From Acidobacteriota bacterium (GTDB lineage Bacteria; Acidobacteriota; Terriglobia; UBA7540): a stretch of 38,997 nucleotides of DNA. The position numbers were made by a program, and so were the translations under genes. Shown piece by piece: positions 27,564-35,141 of this stretch (its first letter is position 1; the number at the start of each line of letters is the position of its first letter). A model generated the notes under the pieces. It was given only the letters and a program-made list of their open reading frames with translations, was not told the origin of the DNA and did not search any database. The stretch spans positions 1 through 38,997 of the forward strand of contig JAJYHU010000078.1 of NCBI GenBank assembly GCA_021784615.1. The letters are read 5' to 3'.

Positions 27564-28024
27564 ACCCGAGGCCAGTCCTTCCGCTTCCAGCGTTCGATGG
27601 CCTCGTCGTCGCGCTCGACGGCGCGAGTTTCGGGTTTCTGAGGGCTCCAGTTCAGACGATGCATCAGCCGACCGACATGATCGCGATGGTAATCCACGCC
27701 GAACTCTCGCCGGATGACTTCGGCGATTCGTGCCGTGGTCCACAACTGCGTCCGGTAGCCGTGCGCCTGGGGTCCCTGGAGAAGCAGCTTCACCAAGCGT
27801 CGCCGCTGGCTCGAACCCAACTTCAGCGGGCGTCCCGGCGAGAAGCGGACCCGCAAGGCGTCGGGGCCCCCTCGTCGCTGCGCACGCAGCCATCGCAGAA
27901 CAGAACTGGGGGCACAGTGAATACGACGCCCCACTTCGTTCAGCGACAAGCCCGTAGCCCACAAAGCCAGCGCCCGCAGGCGACGGTCTTCGATCAGATC
28001 GGCACTGCCCTTCGGTCGAGGCAT
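27530..28024 (-). CDS. IS630 transposase OrfA (HTH and winged-helix DNA-binding part)
   Basis: It encodes 164 residues: a helix-turn-helix (LRALALWATGLSLNEVGRRI), a linker, and a second winged-helix domain with WTTARIAEVIRREFGVDYHR and VGRLMHRLNWSPQKPE, the standard N-terminal half of IS630 transposases. The start at 28024 is chosen for its GGAGGG ribosome site a few bases upstream; a longer reading from 28057 would begin inside the terminal repeat. It ends by itself at a TAG at 27530, but most functional product probably shifts by -1 at 27556-27563 into the DDE frame, giving about 342 residues, the normal family length. Confidence 0.88.
   Translation of the reverse strand: MPRPKGSADLIEDRRLRALALWATGLSLNEVGRRIHCAPSSVLRWLRAQRRGGPDALRVRFSPGRPLKLGSSQRRRLVKLLLQGPQAHGYRTQLWTTARIAEVIRREFGVDYHRDHVGRLMHRLNWSPQKPETRAVERDDEAIERWKRKDWPRVKKTLRGWAPT
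27556..27563 (-). other. A8 slippery site for programmed -1 frameshift
   Basis: On the minus strand GTA AAA AAA ACG is read in the OrfA frame, and A-AAA-AAA is a classic bacterial slippery heptamer. Slipping back one base continues as AAC GCT GCG in the OrfB frame. OrfA would stop 27 bases further on. I did not find a convincing stimulatory hairpin by eye. Confidence 0.7.
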
Positions 28025-28043
28025 ACCTGTTCCCTCCTGAAGG

Positions 28044-28445
28044 TCAGTATATTGCATTATTTATGCAGATGTCAATAGGGGGATTCTCCTTGTAGAATTG
28101 AACTAGTCCATCTACATTCGACACGGCCCGCACTACTGCGCGACAACCGCCCAAGTCTTGCATCGTCGAAAGTTGCATGGTATGGAAGCGTTGCAACTTT
28201 GTAATGACGGATGGAAGCCTCTTCAGTCTTTGTGCCACCAGAGCCCGTGGATCGAACTTTTTAGCTCGGTTGCGCAGTACAGTCTTGAAGACATGCAACG
28301 GATACCCATGAGACGATCTCCAATTACCGGCGATGCTCAAGGCGCTATCCATATCGAGGTCAGGGGTTGGATCTCTCCGTCCAGAAATGACTTTCCCCGC
28401 AGCCGTCACTCGTGCGGGACCTTTCAGCGGCTTCGTCCAAGGCAT
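28044..28445 (-). pseudogene. N-terminal fragment of a RelA/SpoT-domain protein, truncated by the IS
   Basis: From the ATG at 28445 the protein reads MPWTKPLKGPARVTAAGKVI, then IAGNWRSSHGYPLHVFKTVL, RAKKFDPRALVAQRLKRLPS and MQLSTMQDLGGCRAVVRAVS. These are the N-terminal hallmarks of stand-alone RelA/SpoT (p)ppGpp-synthetase-type nucleotidyltransferases. The native part ends near 28076 at KENPP, where the IS begins; the frame then runs about ten codons into the IS before a stop. The remaining catalytic half, expected to contain a DDYI..P..GYRS.H-like stretch, is absent here, and I did not find it on the other side of the IS in any frame. The fragment is therefore expected to be inactive. Longer upstream readings add a non-conserved tail. 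Confidence 0.8.
28052..28075 (-). repeat. Right terminal inverted repeat of IS630 element
   Basis: Plus strand begins TTGCATTATTTATGCAGATG and ends TCAA just before TA (28076-28077). It mirrors the left end with one mismatch. Confidence 0.88.
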
Positions 28446-28798
28446 GGAATCAAGATTGCACTCCAGACGCAGGCGTGTCAACGAAATCCCTGGCTCCCGG
28501 AGCGGAGTGGGGACCGGAACAACCTGGTGCCAAAAGGATGGCTGGAGCTTATAAAACGAACACTGATCCTTTTCTTTACTTTCTCCGTTTTCATTCCCCC
28601 CTGGACTCAATCGCCCCAGTTGGTAGCCACGGCACAAAAGATGTGCCGTGGCTACGTTCCGCGCTCCCGGCAATAATCCCTAATAGCATTCATCGCCACC
28701 ACAAATTTTTCTCTTTTTGAGCTTGCGGAAAAGGGCCTCAACGTCTATGCTGTGTCTCCGTCCGGACTCTTACGACACGTCCAAATTTAGGGGGCAAG
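28446..28798. other. Intergenic region between RelA/SpoT fragment and permease
   Basis: About 350 bases between divergent genes. It contains a perfect 14-bp palindrome (28623-28655, listed separately). The permease ATG at 28799 is preceded by AGGGGGC as ribosome site. I see no convincing -35/-10 pair (TTGAGC at 28717 and TATGCT at 28746 are 23 bases apart, too far) and no RNA gene. Confidence 0.5.
28623..28655. repeat. Perfect 14-bp inverted repeat (REP-like palindrome or terminator stem)
   Basis: GTAGCCACGGCACA (28623-28636), loop AAAGA, then TGTGCCGTGGCTAC (28642-28655). The arms are exact. There is no T-tract on either strand, so a rho-independent terminator is unlikely. The form (strong GC stem, small A-rich loop, intergenic) is that of dispersed REP-type palindromes. 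Only one copy is seen in this window, so repetition cannot be shown here. Confidence 0.6.
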
Positions 28799-30136
28799 AT
28801 GGCCACGGAACTTCCAAAGTATCTTCAAGCATCCATTCCCAACCCTCAGAGTAAGCGAGTCTCCTGGTACAAGAGCACTGCGCCTGCCTACGCGGGGATT
28901 TTTCTGTGGGTAGGTTTTTATTTGGGACTTTCCGCGCCCACGCTCAGCCTAGCCTCGCCCGCAGTTTGCCTGGCCGGACTGTTGGTGGGAGGACTTCTCT
29001 GTTTTGTGCTCTATTACTACGCGCCCGCCATGCTGGGGATGCTAACGGGACGGCCGCTTTACATTGTGGGAACTTCCACGTTTGGCGTGAAGGGCGGTTA
29101 CCTGATGCCCGGCCTGCTGATGGGATGCCTGCAAATAGGCTGGTTCGCTGTGGCCACCTACTTTGCCACGGACTACATCATGCAGGGGCTCGATAGCCAC
29201 TCGAAAGGGCTGTTCACCGCCATTGCGCTGGTGTGGGCCTACGGCCTCGCCTGGGTGTCGATCAAGGGAATTTCCTACGTTGCGCGCCTGGCGCAGTTCT
29301 TGAACTGGGTGCCGCTTTTTATGATTGTCTATGTCTTTTGGGCCAACAAGGGTGGGATTGCCGCCTATCATCCTCCGCACAACGACGCCTGGGGCGGCTT
29401 TTTGGCCATGCTCGCCCTGGTGATCGGCTTCTTCGCCACGGCCGGAGCGGCGGGCGCTGACTTTGGCACCAACAACCGGAACCGCCGCGACGTGATCCTG
29501 GGAGGCTTGACGGGAATCACTTTGGCGATTTTGGTGGCGGGAGGATTGCCGGTGCTCTCCGTGGCAGGGCATCTGGGCAAAATCGGTAGCGCGTCGGACT
29601 TTACATACGCCGGGACCATCCGGAGCGTGGGGAGCCTGGCACCGGTGATGTTCTTCCTTTTTGCCATTGCTTCGCTGGTTCCCACAACGTTTTGCACCTT
29701 TATCGCCGGCAACAGCTTTGAAACCATGCTGCCCAAAATCCCGCGCATGGTTTCCACTTTGGTGGGCGTTACCATTGGGGCGCTGCTGGCCGTCACGGGC
29801 GTGGCGCAAAACCTGATCGGCTTTTTTACGATTGTGGGCGCTTCCTTTGGCCCCATTTGCGGCGCCATGGCGGCCGATTACCTGCTGGCGGGGCGCAAGT
29901 GGTCCGGGCCGCGCGCGGGAATCAACTGGGCCGGTTATATCGCCTGGGCGGTGGGCTTTGTGGTGGGCATTCTGAACCAGATTCCCGGAGTGCCTGCAAG
30001 CTGGGTCAGCGCGGACCGTCCTGCGGTGCTTTTTTCCTTTATCGTAGGTTTCGTTGTCTACTTCATCCTTTCAAAAGCCGGCTTGCAGTCGGCCTTGATC
30101 CCTCAGAGCGATTTGCAGCCGGCGGCTGAAGCGTAG
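28799..30136 (+). CDS. NCS1-type permease (cytosine permease CodB-like)
   Basis: The 445-residue inner-membrane protein has about twelve hydrophobic segments. SWYKSTAPAYAGIFLWVGFY, TFGVKGGYLMPGLLMGCLQI and ADFGTNNRNRRDVILGGLTG match the TM1, TM3 and loop signatures of the NCS1/CodB transporter group, which import nucleobases and related small compounds. NFGTNNRN-like motifs occur often in bacterial CodB paralogues of unknown substrate. The gene is 240 bases before the nucleotidyltransferase and probably a separate transcript, as a promoter-like sequence lies between. Transport of a base is the family default; a link with the N-acetylhexosamine genes downstream is only suggested by position. 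Confidence 0.8.
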   Translation: MATELPKYLQASIPNPQSKRVSWYKSTAPAYAGIFLWVGFYLGLSAPTLSLASPAVCLAGLLVGGLLCFVLYYYAPAMLGMLTGRPLYIVGTSTFGVKGGYLMPGLLMGCLQIGWFAVATYFATDYIMQGLDSHSKGLFTAIALVWAYGLAWVSIKGISYVARLAQFLNWVPLFMIVYVFWANKGGIAAYHPPHNDAWGGFLAMLALVIGFFATAGAAGADFGTNNRNRRDVILGGLTGITLAILVAGGLPVLSVAGHLGKIGSASDFTYAGTIRSVGSLAPVMFFLFAIASLVPTTFCTFIAGNSFETMLPKIPRMVSTLVGVTIGALLAVTGVAQNLIGFFTIVGASFGPICGAMAADYLLAGRKWSGPRAGINWAGYIAWAVGFVVGILNQIPGVPASWVSADRPAVLFSFIVGFVVYFILSKAGLQSALIPQSDLQPAAEA

Positions 30137-30164
30137 AATCGCAATTCCCTGAGGCTGGCAAGCT

Positions 30165-30186
30165 ACGACACGGATTCATGTGTCGT
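30165..30186 (+). other. Small inverted repeat after the permease gene
   Basis: ACGACAC (30165-30171) and GTGTCGT (30180-30186) form a perfect 7-bp stem with an 8-base loop, 28 bases after the permease stop. No T-run follows, so calling it a terminator would be weak. Confidence 0.25.
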
Positions 30187-30327
30187 GGATTCTTCGTCCT
30201 CGACGGCCCCGGAGTGGAAGCCCGCCCCGAAGCACGGAAAGAACAACGAAAGCTGCTGGCAAGGGCGGCAGGTGGAGTTGTGCGAGGCCAACGGCCAGCA
30301 CCAAGTTGTGCTTCCGGCGAGCAGAAT

Positions 30328-30357
30328 TTGTTTAGAACGGCCATTTTTCAGTAAAAT
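30328..30357 (+). promoter_or_regulatory. Candidate promoter of the nucleotidyltransferase-nahK unit
   Basis: TTGTTT (30328-30333) is separated by 18 bases from TAAAAT (30352-30357). The predicted start of transcription is within a few bases of the ATGs at 30365 and 30377, so the mRNA would be nearly leaderless. This agrees with the absence of a good ribosome site there. Confidence 0.4.
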
Positions 30358-30376
30358 GCTAGAAATGCAAAGCGAT

Positions 30377-31273
30377 ATGAAACCAACTTTGCTCGTCCTG
30401 GCTGCCGGAATCGGCAGCCGCTATGGCGGGCTGAAGCAGATGGATCCGGTCGGGCCGTCCGGTGAAACAATTATGGATTACTCGATTTACGACGCGTTGC
30501 GAGCCGGATTCGGCAAGCTTGTTTTCGTCATCCGCCATGATATCGAACAGCAATTCAGAGCAGCCGTTGGCGCGCGATTCGAAAACCGGGTTCCCGTCAA
30601 ATACGTTTTTCAGGAGTTGGACAACCTGCCGCCGGGGTTTTCCGTTCCCAATAACCGCAAGAAGCCGTGGGGAACCGGGCACGCGATTTTGATGGGGGCT
30701 GACGCGATCCAGGAACCGTTTGGTGTCATCAATGCTGATGATTTCTACGGCCCGACTTCGTTCCGGCTCCTGGCGGACCACTTGCGTTCCGGCTCCCGCG
30801 ATTACGCGATGGTAGGTTTTGTATTGCGCAACACGCTTTCCGAATTCGGCAGTGTGGCGCGCGGCGTGTGCCGGATTACCGCCGCCGGCTATCTCGAAGC
30901 TGTAACCGAGACCACCGGCATCGAAGCGGCCGGTGCCGGCGCGAAATACGCCGATGACCAGGGCCACATTCACCGGCTGGATGGCGATGCCATTGTTTCA
31001 ATGAATCTGTGGGGCTTTGGCCCCTCGCTCTTTGAGCATTTGCGCCGGCAATTCGGCGAATTTTTGAAAGCCCTCGCGCGGAAGGAGAAAGCGGAATTTT
31101 ACATTCCGGCAGTGGTTAATGCACTGGTAGAGACGGGCCGTGAACGGTGCCGGGTGTTAACCACGCCGGACGCCTGGTTTGGCGTGACCCACCGTGAAGA
31201 CCACCCTCGCGTCATCCACAGCATCCGAGCCTTCGTCGCGCGCGGGGATTATCCGGAGAGACTCTGGACGTGA
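30377..31273 (+). CDS. Sugar-1-phosphate nucleotidyltransferase (NahK partner)
   Basis: About 298 residues. LLVLAAGIGSRYGGLKQMDP is a variant of the nucleotidyltransferase signature (GxGxR...K), followed by VGPSGETIMDYSIYDALRAG, KKPWGTGHAILMGADAI and FGVINADDFYG with a metal-binding aspartate; DGDAIVSMNLWGFGPSLFEHL is in the substrate half. The next gene is an N-acetylhexosamine 1-kinase overlapping by four bases, so the likely reaction is formation of a UDP- (or other NDP-) N-acetylhexosamine from the kinase product. That assignment is inference from context; nucleotidyltransferase activity is well supported. ATG 30377 fits the usual start of the family; 30356 and 30365 are in-frame alternatives. 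Confidence 0.85.
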   Translation: MKPTLLVLAAGIGSRYGGLKQMDPVGPSGETIMDYSIYDALRAGFGKLVFVIRHDIEQQFRAAVGARFENRVPVKYVFQELDNLPPGFSVPNNRKKPWGTGHAILMGADAIQEPFGVINADDFYGPTSFRLLADHLRSGSRDYAMVGFVLRNTLSEFGSVARGVCRITAAGYLEAVTETTGIEAAGAGAKYADDQGHIHRLDGDAIVSMNLWGFGPSLFEHLRRQFGEFLKALARKEKAEFYIPAVVNALVETGRERCRVLTTPDAWFGVTHREDHPRVIHSIRAFVARGDYPERLWT

Positions 31274-32355
31274 ATCTGAGACACAATATCCCGAATGTTG
31301 CTCGCCGATTCCGGATTTATGGCGATTACTTGAGCGCCGAGCTTTACGGCAACGGGCACATCAACGACACGTACTTCGTCACTTTCGATCAGGCGGGAAC
31401 GCTGGTTCGTTACATCCTGCAGCGCATCAATCAAAACATCTTCAAAGATCCGGCCGCGCTCATGGAAAACGTCCGGCGCGTCACGGAGCATCTCGGCAAA
31501 AAGTCGGCGACCGAATCGGGTCCGAGCCGCCGCGTGCTGGCACTTATTCCGACGCTGGAAGACCAGCCGTATTGTCTGGACGGGGAAGGCAATTACTGGC
31601 GGGCTTACCTTTTTGTCGAGAAGGCGCATACGTATGATGCGGTGGAATCGCCTCGCCAGGCCTTTGAGGCGGCAAGGACATTCGGCAGTTTTCAATCGCT
31701 GCTGGCGGATCTTCCTGCGCCGCGTTTGCACGACACGATTCGGGACTTTCACCACACCCCCAAACGATTTGCCGCGCTGGAAGAGGCGATTGCCGCCGAC
31801 ACCGCAAATCGCGCGGGGTTCGCCAAGCCGGAAATCGAATTTGCGCTGCGACACCAAGCCATGACTGGCGCGCTACTGGAGGAGAACCTTCCGGAACGCG
31901 TGACCCACAACGACACCAAATTCAACAACGTCATGCTGGACGACGCGACCGGCGAGGGCGTTTGCGTCATTGACCTCGACACGGTGATGCCGGGGTTGGC
32001 GCTGTACGATTTCGGGGACATGGTGCGGACCACGATGAGTCCGGCGAAGGAGGACGAGCGCGACCTTTCAAAAGTCACGATGCAGCTTCCCATGTTCGAA
32101 GCGCTGGCACGCGGCTATCTCGCGTCGGCTTCCGGGTTTCTGACTCCGCAGGAAAGGCGCTGGCTGGCTTTCTCTGGGAAACTAATCACCTATGAAATTG
32201 GTGTGCGTTTCCTTACGGATTTTCTCGCCGGCGACAAGTATTTCAAAGTGCATCGTGAAAACCATAACCTTGACCGTTGCCGGACGCAATTCAAGCTGGT
32301 GGAATCTATCGAACAGCAGGAAGAGCAAATGAACCGGCTGGTGGAAACGATCTGA
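31270..32355 (+). CDS. nahK: N-acetylhexosamine 1-kinase (NahK/LnpB type)
   Basis: The 361-residue protein follows the bifidobacterial NahK sequence closely from end to end by eye. Aligned stretches are LYGNGHINDTYFVTFDQAG, VRYILQRINQNIFKDP, LMENVRRVTEHL, YWRAYLFVEKAHTYDAV, FGSFQSLLADLPAPRLHDTI, the catalytic VTHNDTKFNNVMLDD and metal-binding VIDLDTVMPGLALYDFGDM. It belongs to the aminoglycoside/choline kinase fold and phosphorylates the anomeric position of GlcNAc or GalNAc with ATP, the first step of the galacto-N-biose/lacto-N-biose route. It starts with GTG overlapping the previous stop (GTGA), so kinase and nucleotidyltransferase are coupled. Length matches NahK (359). Confidence 0.9.
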   Translation: MNLRHNIPNVARRFRIYGDYLSAELYGNGHINDTYFVTFDQAGTLVRYILQRINQNIFKDPAALMENVRRVTEHLGKKSATESGPSRRVLALIPTLEDQPYCLDGEGNYWRAYLFVEKAHTYDAVESPRQAFEAARTFGSFQSLLADLPAPRLHDTIRDFHHTPKRFAALEEAIAADTANRAGFAKPEIEFALRHQAMTGALLEENLPERVTHNDTKFNNVMLDDATGEGVCVIDLDTVMPGLALYDFGDMVRTTMSPAKEDERDLSKVTMQLPMFEALARGYLASASGFLTPQERRWLAFSGKLITYEIGVRFLTDFLAGDKYFKVHRENHNLDRCRTQFKLVESIEQQEEQMNRLVETI

Positions 32356-32477
32356 ACCAAAATTCTGGCGTCGGCGGAGTAGAATTTACCGGCAGCGACG
32401 TCGTCGAGCCTTTCCCGTACCTGCGGGAAGCGTTCATGATAAATTGAAAACTCAGCGCTCGAATTGGGCAGCATCTC

Positions 32478-34499
32478 ATGCGACAAAGCATTTCGAATAA
32501 GCTCTGGATTGCAGCGTGGTTCGTGTTTCTCCCCGCGCTCGCGCAGGCGCAGCCGCAGGTCCGGGCGGTCACGAACAAAACCAGTTATAACGCCGGCACG
32601 GAAGTCTCGATGCGCCTCGCTCCGGTTACTGGCGCGTCGGTACCCTTGGATGTTGTCTTCTCGGCAACGGTCCGCTACGCCGGAGATTCGCGGGTGGTCT
32701 TGACCAGTCCAGCGACCGAGGTCTGGAGCCTTCCGGGCAGCTCCAACCCTGCCTCATATTTTCGGCTTTGGGCGATTCCGTCAAATGCCAGAACCGGCCG
32801 TTACCAGATCGACTTGCTGGGGTACGACAAAATCTCCCGGCAGATCGTGATCAAAGTCCACGATGCGGGCTCCTTTGCCGTGCACCGCAAACTGGTCGAG
32901 ATTGTGGGAATCAAACTTGGAAAGACTTTCTATGTGACGGACGATCCGGTGGATTGCGACATCACCTTGGAAAATCTGACCGGCCACCCGCTCCGCGGCC
33001 TGCGTGTCGAATTCTCAAACCGGTACTGGCCGTGGATCGCCGGACCCGCTCAGCAGGCTGCGGCCAGCGTTGTGACCGTGGCGGATGATTTGTCGCTACC
33101 CGCTTGGGCAAAGCGGGTGATTCATGCTTCGCGCACTGCCGTCGCGCCCGAGGTTGACCGGCCCACCGTGCACCAGTACGGAGTGGTGGTTTGGGATCAC
33201 AGCCGCAAGAACGTGCTGGATATCGCTTTCAGCCATCTCGTTTTTATTCGGCCGCCGGGCGTCGATTCGCCCAGGCCCTATCCCCTGCAATACACCTATC
33301 CGCTGCTCAGCGACGTGAACACCAAGAGCTATCGACACTTCTATCCGCCAGGCGTCAATGCAGGCGCCGTCCGGTTTGACACGAGCCACACTATGTTCAT
33401 TCCGGGATGCGATGCAACGATCAGATTCTCGGTTCAGAATCCGGGCACTGTGCCTTGGAAGCAGGTCTTGATCGTCGCGCGATTGCTCGGTCCCGAAGGG
33501 AAGGAAATTTCCAGGAAGGTTCTCGCTGCGCGTCGAGACTTCGAGCCGGGCAAAGCCCCATTGCCGGAAAGCGTAATGTTTGCTCTGCCCGCTTCGCCGT
33601 CCGGCCTCTATCATGCCGAGGTCACTTTGCGGGATTCGTTGGGAAGTACAGTGGCCGAGGGAACGCTCGGCCTGGGAGTCAACCCGCTGCCCAAATCCAT
33701 TATGATCTTCTGCGCGCATGAGGACGACGAAGGAGGCTGGACGGGATTGATCCGGGCGGCAGTGGAGAACCACATTTCCATCCACTTTGTTTATTTCACC
33801 AGCGGCGACGCTGGCTCCTGCGATCTTTACTATGAGCACTCGTGCAGTCCTGCGGAGGCCATGAACTTTGGCGCGCTGCGGATGGCAGAGACCCGGGCCG
33901 CGCTTGGACATCTGGGAGTGCCGAAGGACGATATCTATTTTCTGGGATTGCCGGACGGAGGTTCGGGAGAGATTTGGTATCACCATGTTGATGCCGGCAA
34001 TCCTTACCTATCTGTCTTGCTGGCTTGTGACCACGCGCCTTATCAAGGCGTCTTCCAGCCCAATCTGCCCTACGCGCGAGAGTCGGTTGTGGCGGCTGTG
34101 AAAGACTTGATTATGGAGTTCCATCCAGAGGTCATTGTGACCGCGCATCCGCCTGCTGAAGGGCATATTGATCATATTGTGAACAACTATTTTGTGGTCC
34201 AGGCGCTCCAGGAGATGGTGAAGGAACGCGCTCTTTCCACCGCCAACCTCAAGCTTTATGTCGACAGGGTCTACAATGCTAAGACTTTGCCGCCCACTCC
34301 CTACCACTATGCGAAGCGCGTTTTGTACGTGTCGGGCGAGGTGATGGCGCTTGGGCAGGAGGCCGGCTGGTTCTATCAGTCGCAAGGAGGCAATCGCGCT
34401 GAGAGAAATATCCGGGATTTTAATCAGCTTCCCAGCAGACTAGAGTACCGGCAGGTGTTAGACTGGAAAGAACACGCAGGATGGAACGAGAAGCCATGA
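32478..34499 (+). CDS. Secreted PIG-L family deacetylase with N-terminal beta-sandwich domains
   Basis: This 673-residue protein has a signal peptide (IAAWFVFLPALAQA), then about 370 residues of beta-rich, Ig-like sequence, and a C-terminal PIG-L/LmbE domain (about 410-620). The first metal motif reads FCAHEDDEGGW; the usual form is AHPDDE, so proline is replaced by glutamate, but the His and two Asp are kept. The second site is AEGHIDHIVNNY with the HxxDH-type ligands. Family members remove N-acetyl from GlcNAc-containing glycans or glycolipids. It lies just after nahK, suggesting the unit handles N-acetylhexosamines both outside and inside the cell. No good ribosome site is seen. The next gene starts inside its stop codon. 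Confidence 0.85.
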   Translation: MRQSISNKLWIAAWFVFLPALAQAQPQVRAVTNKTSYNAGTEVSMRLAPVTGASVPLDVVFSATVRYAGDSRVVLTSPATEVWSLPGSSNPASYFRLWAIPSNARTGRYQIDLLGYDKISRQIVIKVHDAGSFAVHRKLVEIVGIKLGKTFYVTDDPVDCDITLENLTGHPLRGLRVEFSNRYWPWIAGPAQQAAASVVTVADDLSLPAWAKRVIHASRTAVAPEVDRPTVHQYGVVVWDHSRKNVLDIAFSHLVFIRPPGVDSPRPYPLQYTYPLLSDVNTKSYRHFYPPGVNAGAVRFDTSHTMFIPGCDATIRFSVQNPGTVPWKQVLIVARLLGPEGKEISRKVLAARRDFEPGKAPLPESVMFALPASPSGLYHAEVTLRDSLGSTVAEGTLGLGVNPLPKSIMIFCAHEDDEGGWTGLIRAAVENHISIHFVYFTSGDAGSCDLYYEHSCSPAEAMNFGALRMAETRAALGHLGVPKDDIYFLGLPDGGSGEIWYHHVDAGNPYLSVLLACDHAPYQGVFQPNLPYARESVVAAVKDLIMEFHPEVIVTAHPPAEGHIDHIVNNYFVVQALQEMVKERALSTANLKLYVDRVYNAKTLPPTPYHYAKRVLYVSGEVMALGQEAGWFYQSQGGNRAERNIRDFNQLPSRLEYRQVLDWKEHAGWNEKP

Positions 34500-35122
34500 A
34501 GGCAGGTATGGACAACTCGGAGGAAGAAGAGCTATCCATGGTGGGATCCCCCAACCCAGCGGAAACGCCACCAGATGTGGGTTTCCCGAATGAGCCTTTT
34601 GCGTGTCCGCATTGCGGCCAGCTGCTTGCGCCTTCCGTCCGGATATGCGCTTCCTGCAAGCAGCCGATCGATCCGAGCCAAATCGCACGGCCGGTTATTT
34701 CGATCCCGATTGCCGAGCAAATAATTGCTCTGCCCCAGAAAGAGCAGGCGCGTTTTTCGTGGAGCATTTTTTTGGGAGTGTTGTGCACTTGGTTTCTTGT
34801 GGCGGTGGCTTTTCAGCGTCTCTTGGGTTACGGGAAGAGCCAGTTTGCGCTGGGCGGCGTGGTGATTATTTCTTCCGCATGGATTCTGTACGATGCCCAT
34901 AAAAAAGGCATTCCTAAGGGGCTGAGATGGAGTTTGGGTTCGCTGTTCCTTTGGATTCTCATTTTTCCGTGGTACCTGGCTCGCCGGCGAACCCCGGAAG
35001 CTTCCTGTCCTTTTATCGAGGGAGAGTCGGGCCGGACGGCGCGGACCCTGCTGTTCATCCTTTTCGTTATCTTCTTAGTAGGGGCTGTGATGATGGTGAT
35101 CAAAGGCCCGGTACACCATTAG
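34496..35122 (+). CDS. Zinc-ribbon membrane protein of unknown function
   Basis: About 208 residues. The N-terminal part is acidic and then holds a treble-cysteine zinc ribbon FACPHCGQLLAPSVRICASC (CxxC...CxxC). Four hydrophobic segments follow: SIFLGVLCTWFLVAVAF, FALGGVVIISSAWILYD, GSLFLWILIFPWYL and TLLFILFVIFLVGAVMMVI. Such proteins are usually annotated as hypothetical membrane proteins. The ATG at 34496 overlaps the PIG-L TGA as ATGA, and an earlier ATG at 34481 is also in frame, so the gene is translationally tied to the deacetylase. It converges with galK 19 bases on, with no clear terminator between them. I cannot give a function. Confidence 0.75.
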   Translation: MKAGMDNSEEEELSMVGSPNPAETPPDVGFPNEPFACPHCGQLLAPSVRICASCKQPIDPSQIARPVISIPIAEQIIALPQKEQARFSWSIFLGVLCTWFLVAVAFQRLLGYGKSQFALGGVVIISSAWILYDAHKKGIPKGLRWSLGSLFLWILIFPWYLARRRTPEASCPFIEGESGRTARTLLFILFVIFLVGAVMMVIKGPVHH

Positions 35123-35141
35123 CCGCACTGCCCGATCTTTT

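Larger units (their letters stand above)
26968..28075. mobile_element. IS630-family insertion sequence, apparently complete
   Basis: A 1108-bp element bounded by 24-bp inverted repeats with a single mismatch, each flanked by TA (26966-26967 and 28076-28077), the target of IS630/Tc1-mariner elements. It holds two overlapping minus-strand reading frames encoding the DNA-binding and DDE domains, joined by an A8 slippage site. Nothing is visibly broken, so it may be active. Its neighbours on both sides are truncated genes. Confidence 0.9.

Noticed and set aside
27563..27962. Upstream extension of the IS630 DDE frame
   Set aside because: This stretch is the OrfA coding region read in the wrong frame; the DDE product is reached by frameshift instead.
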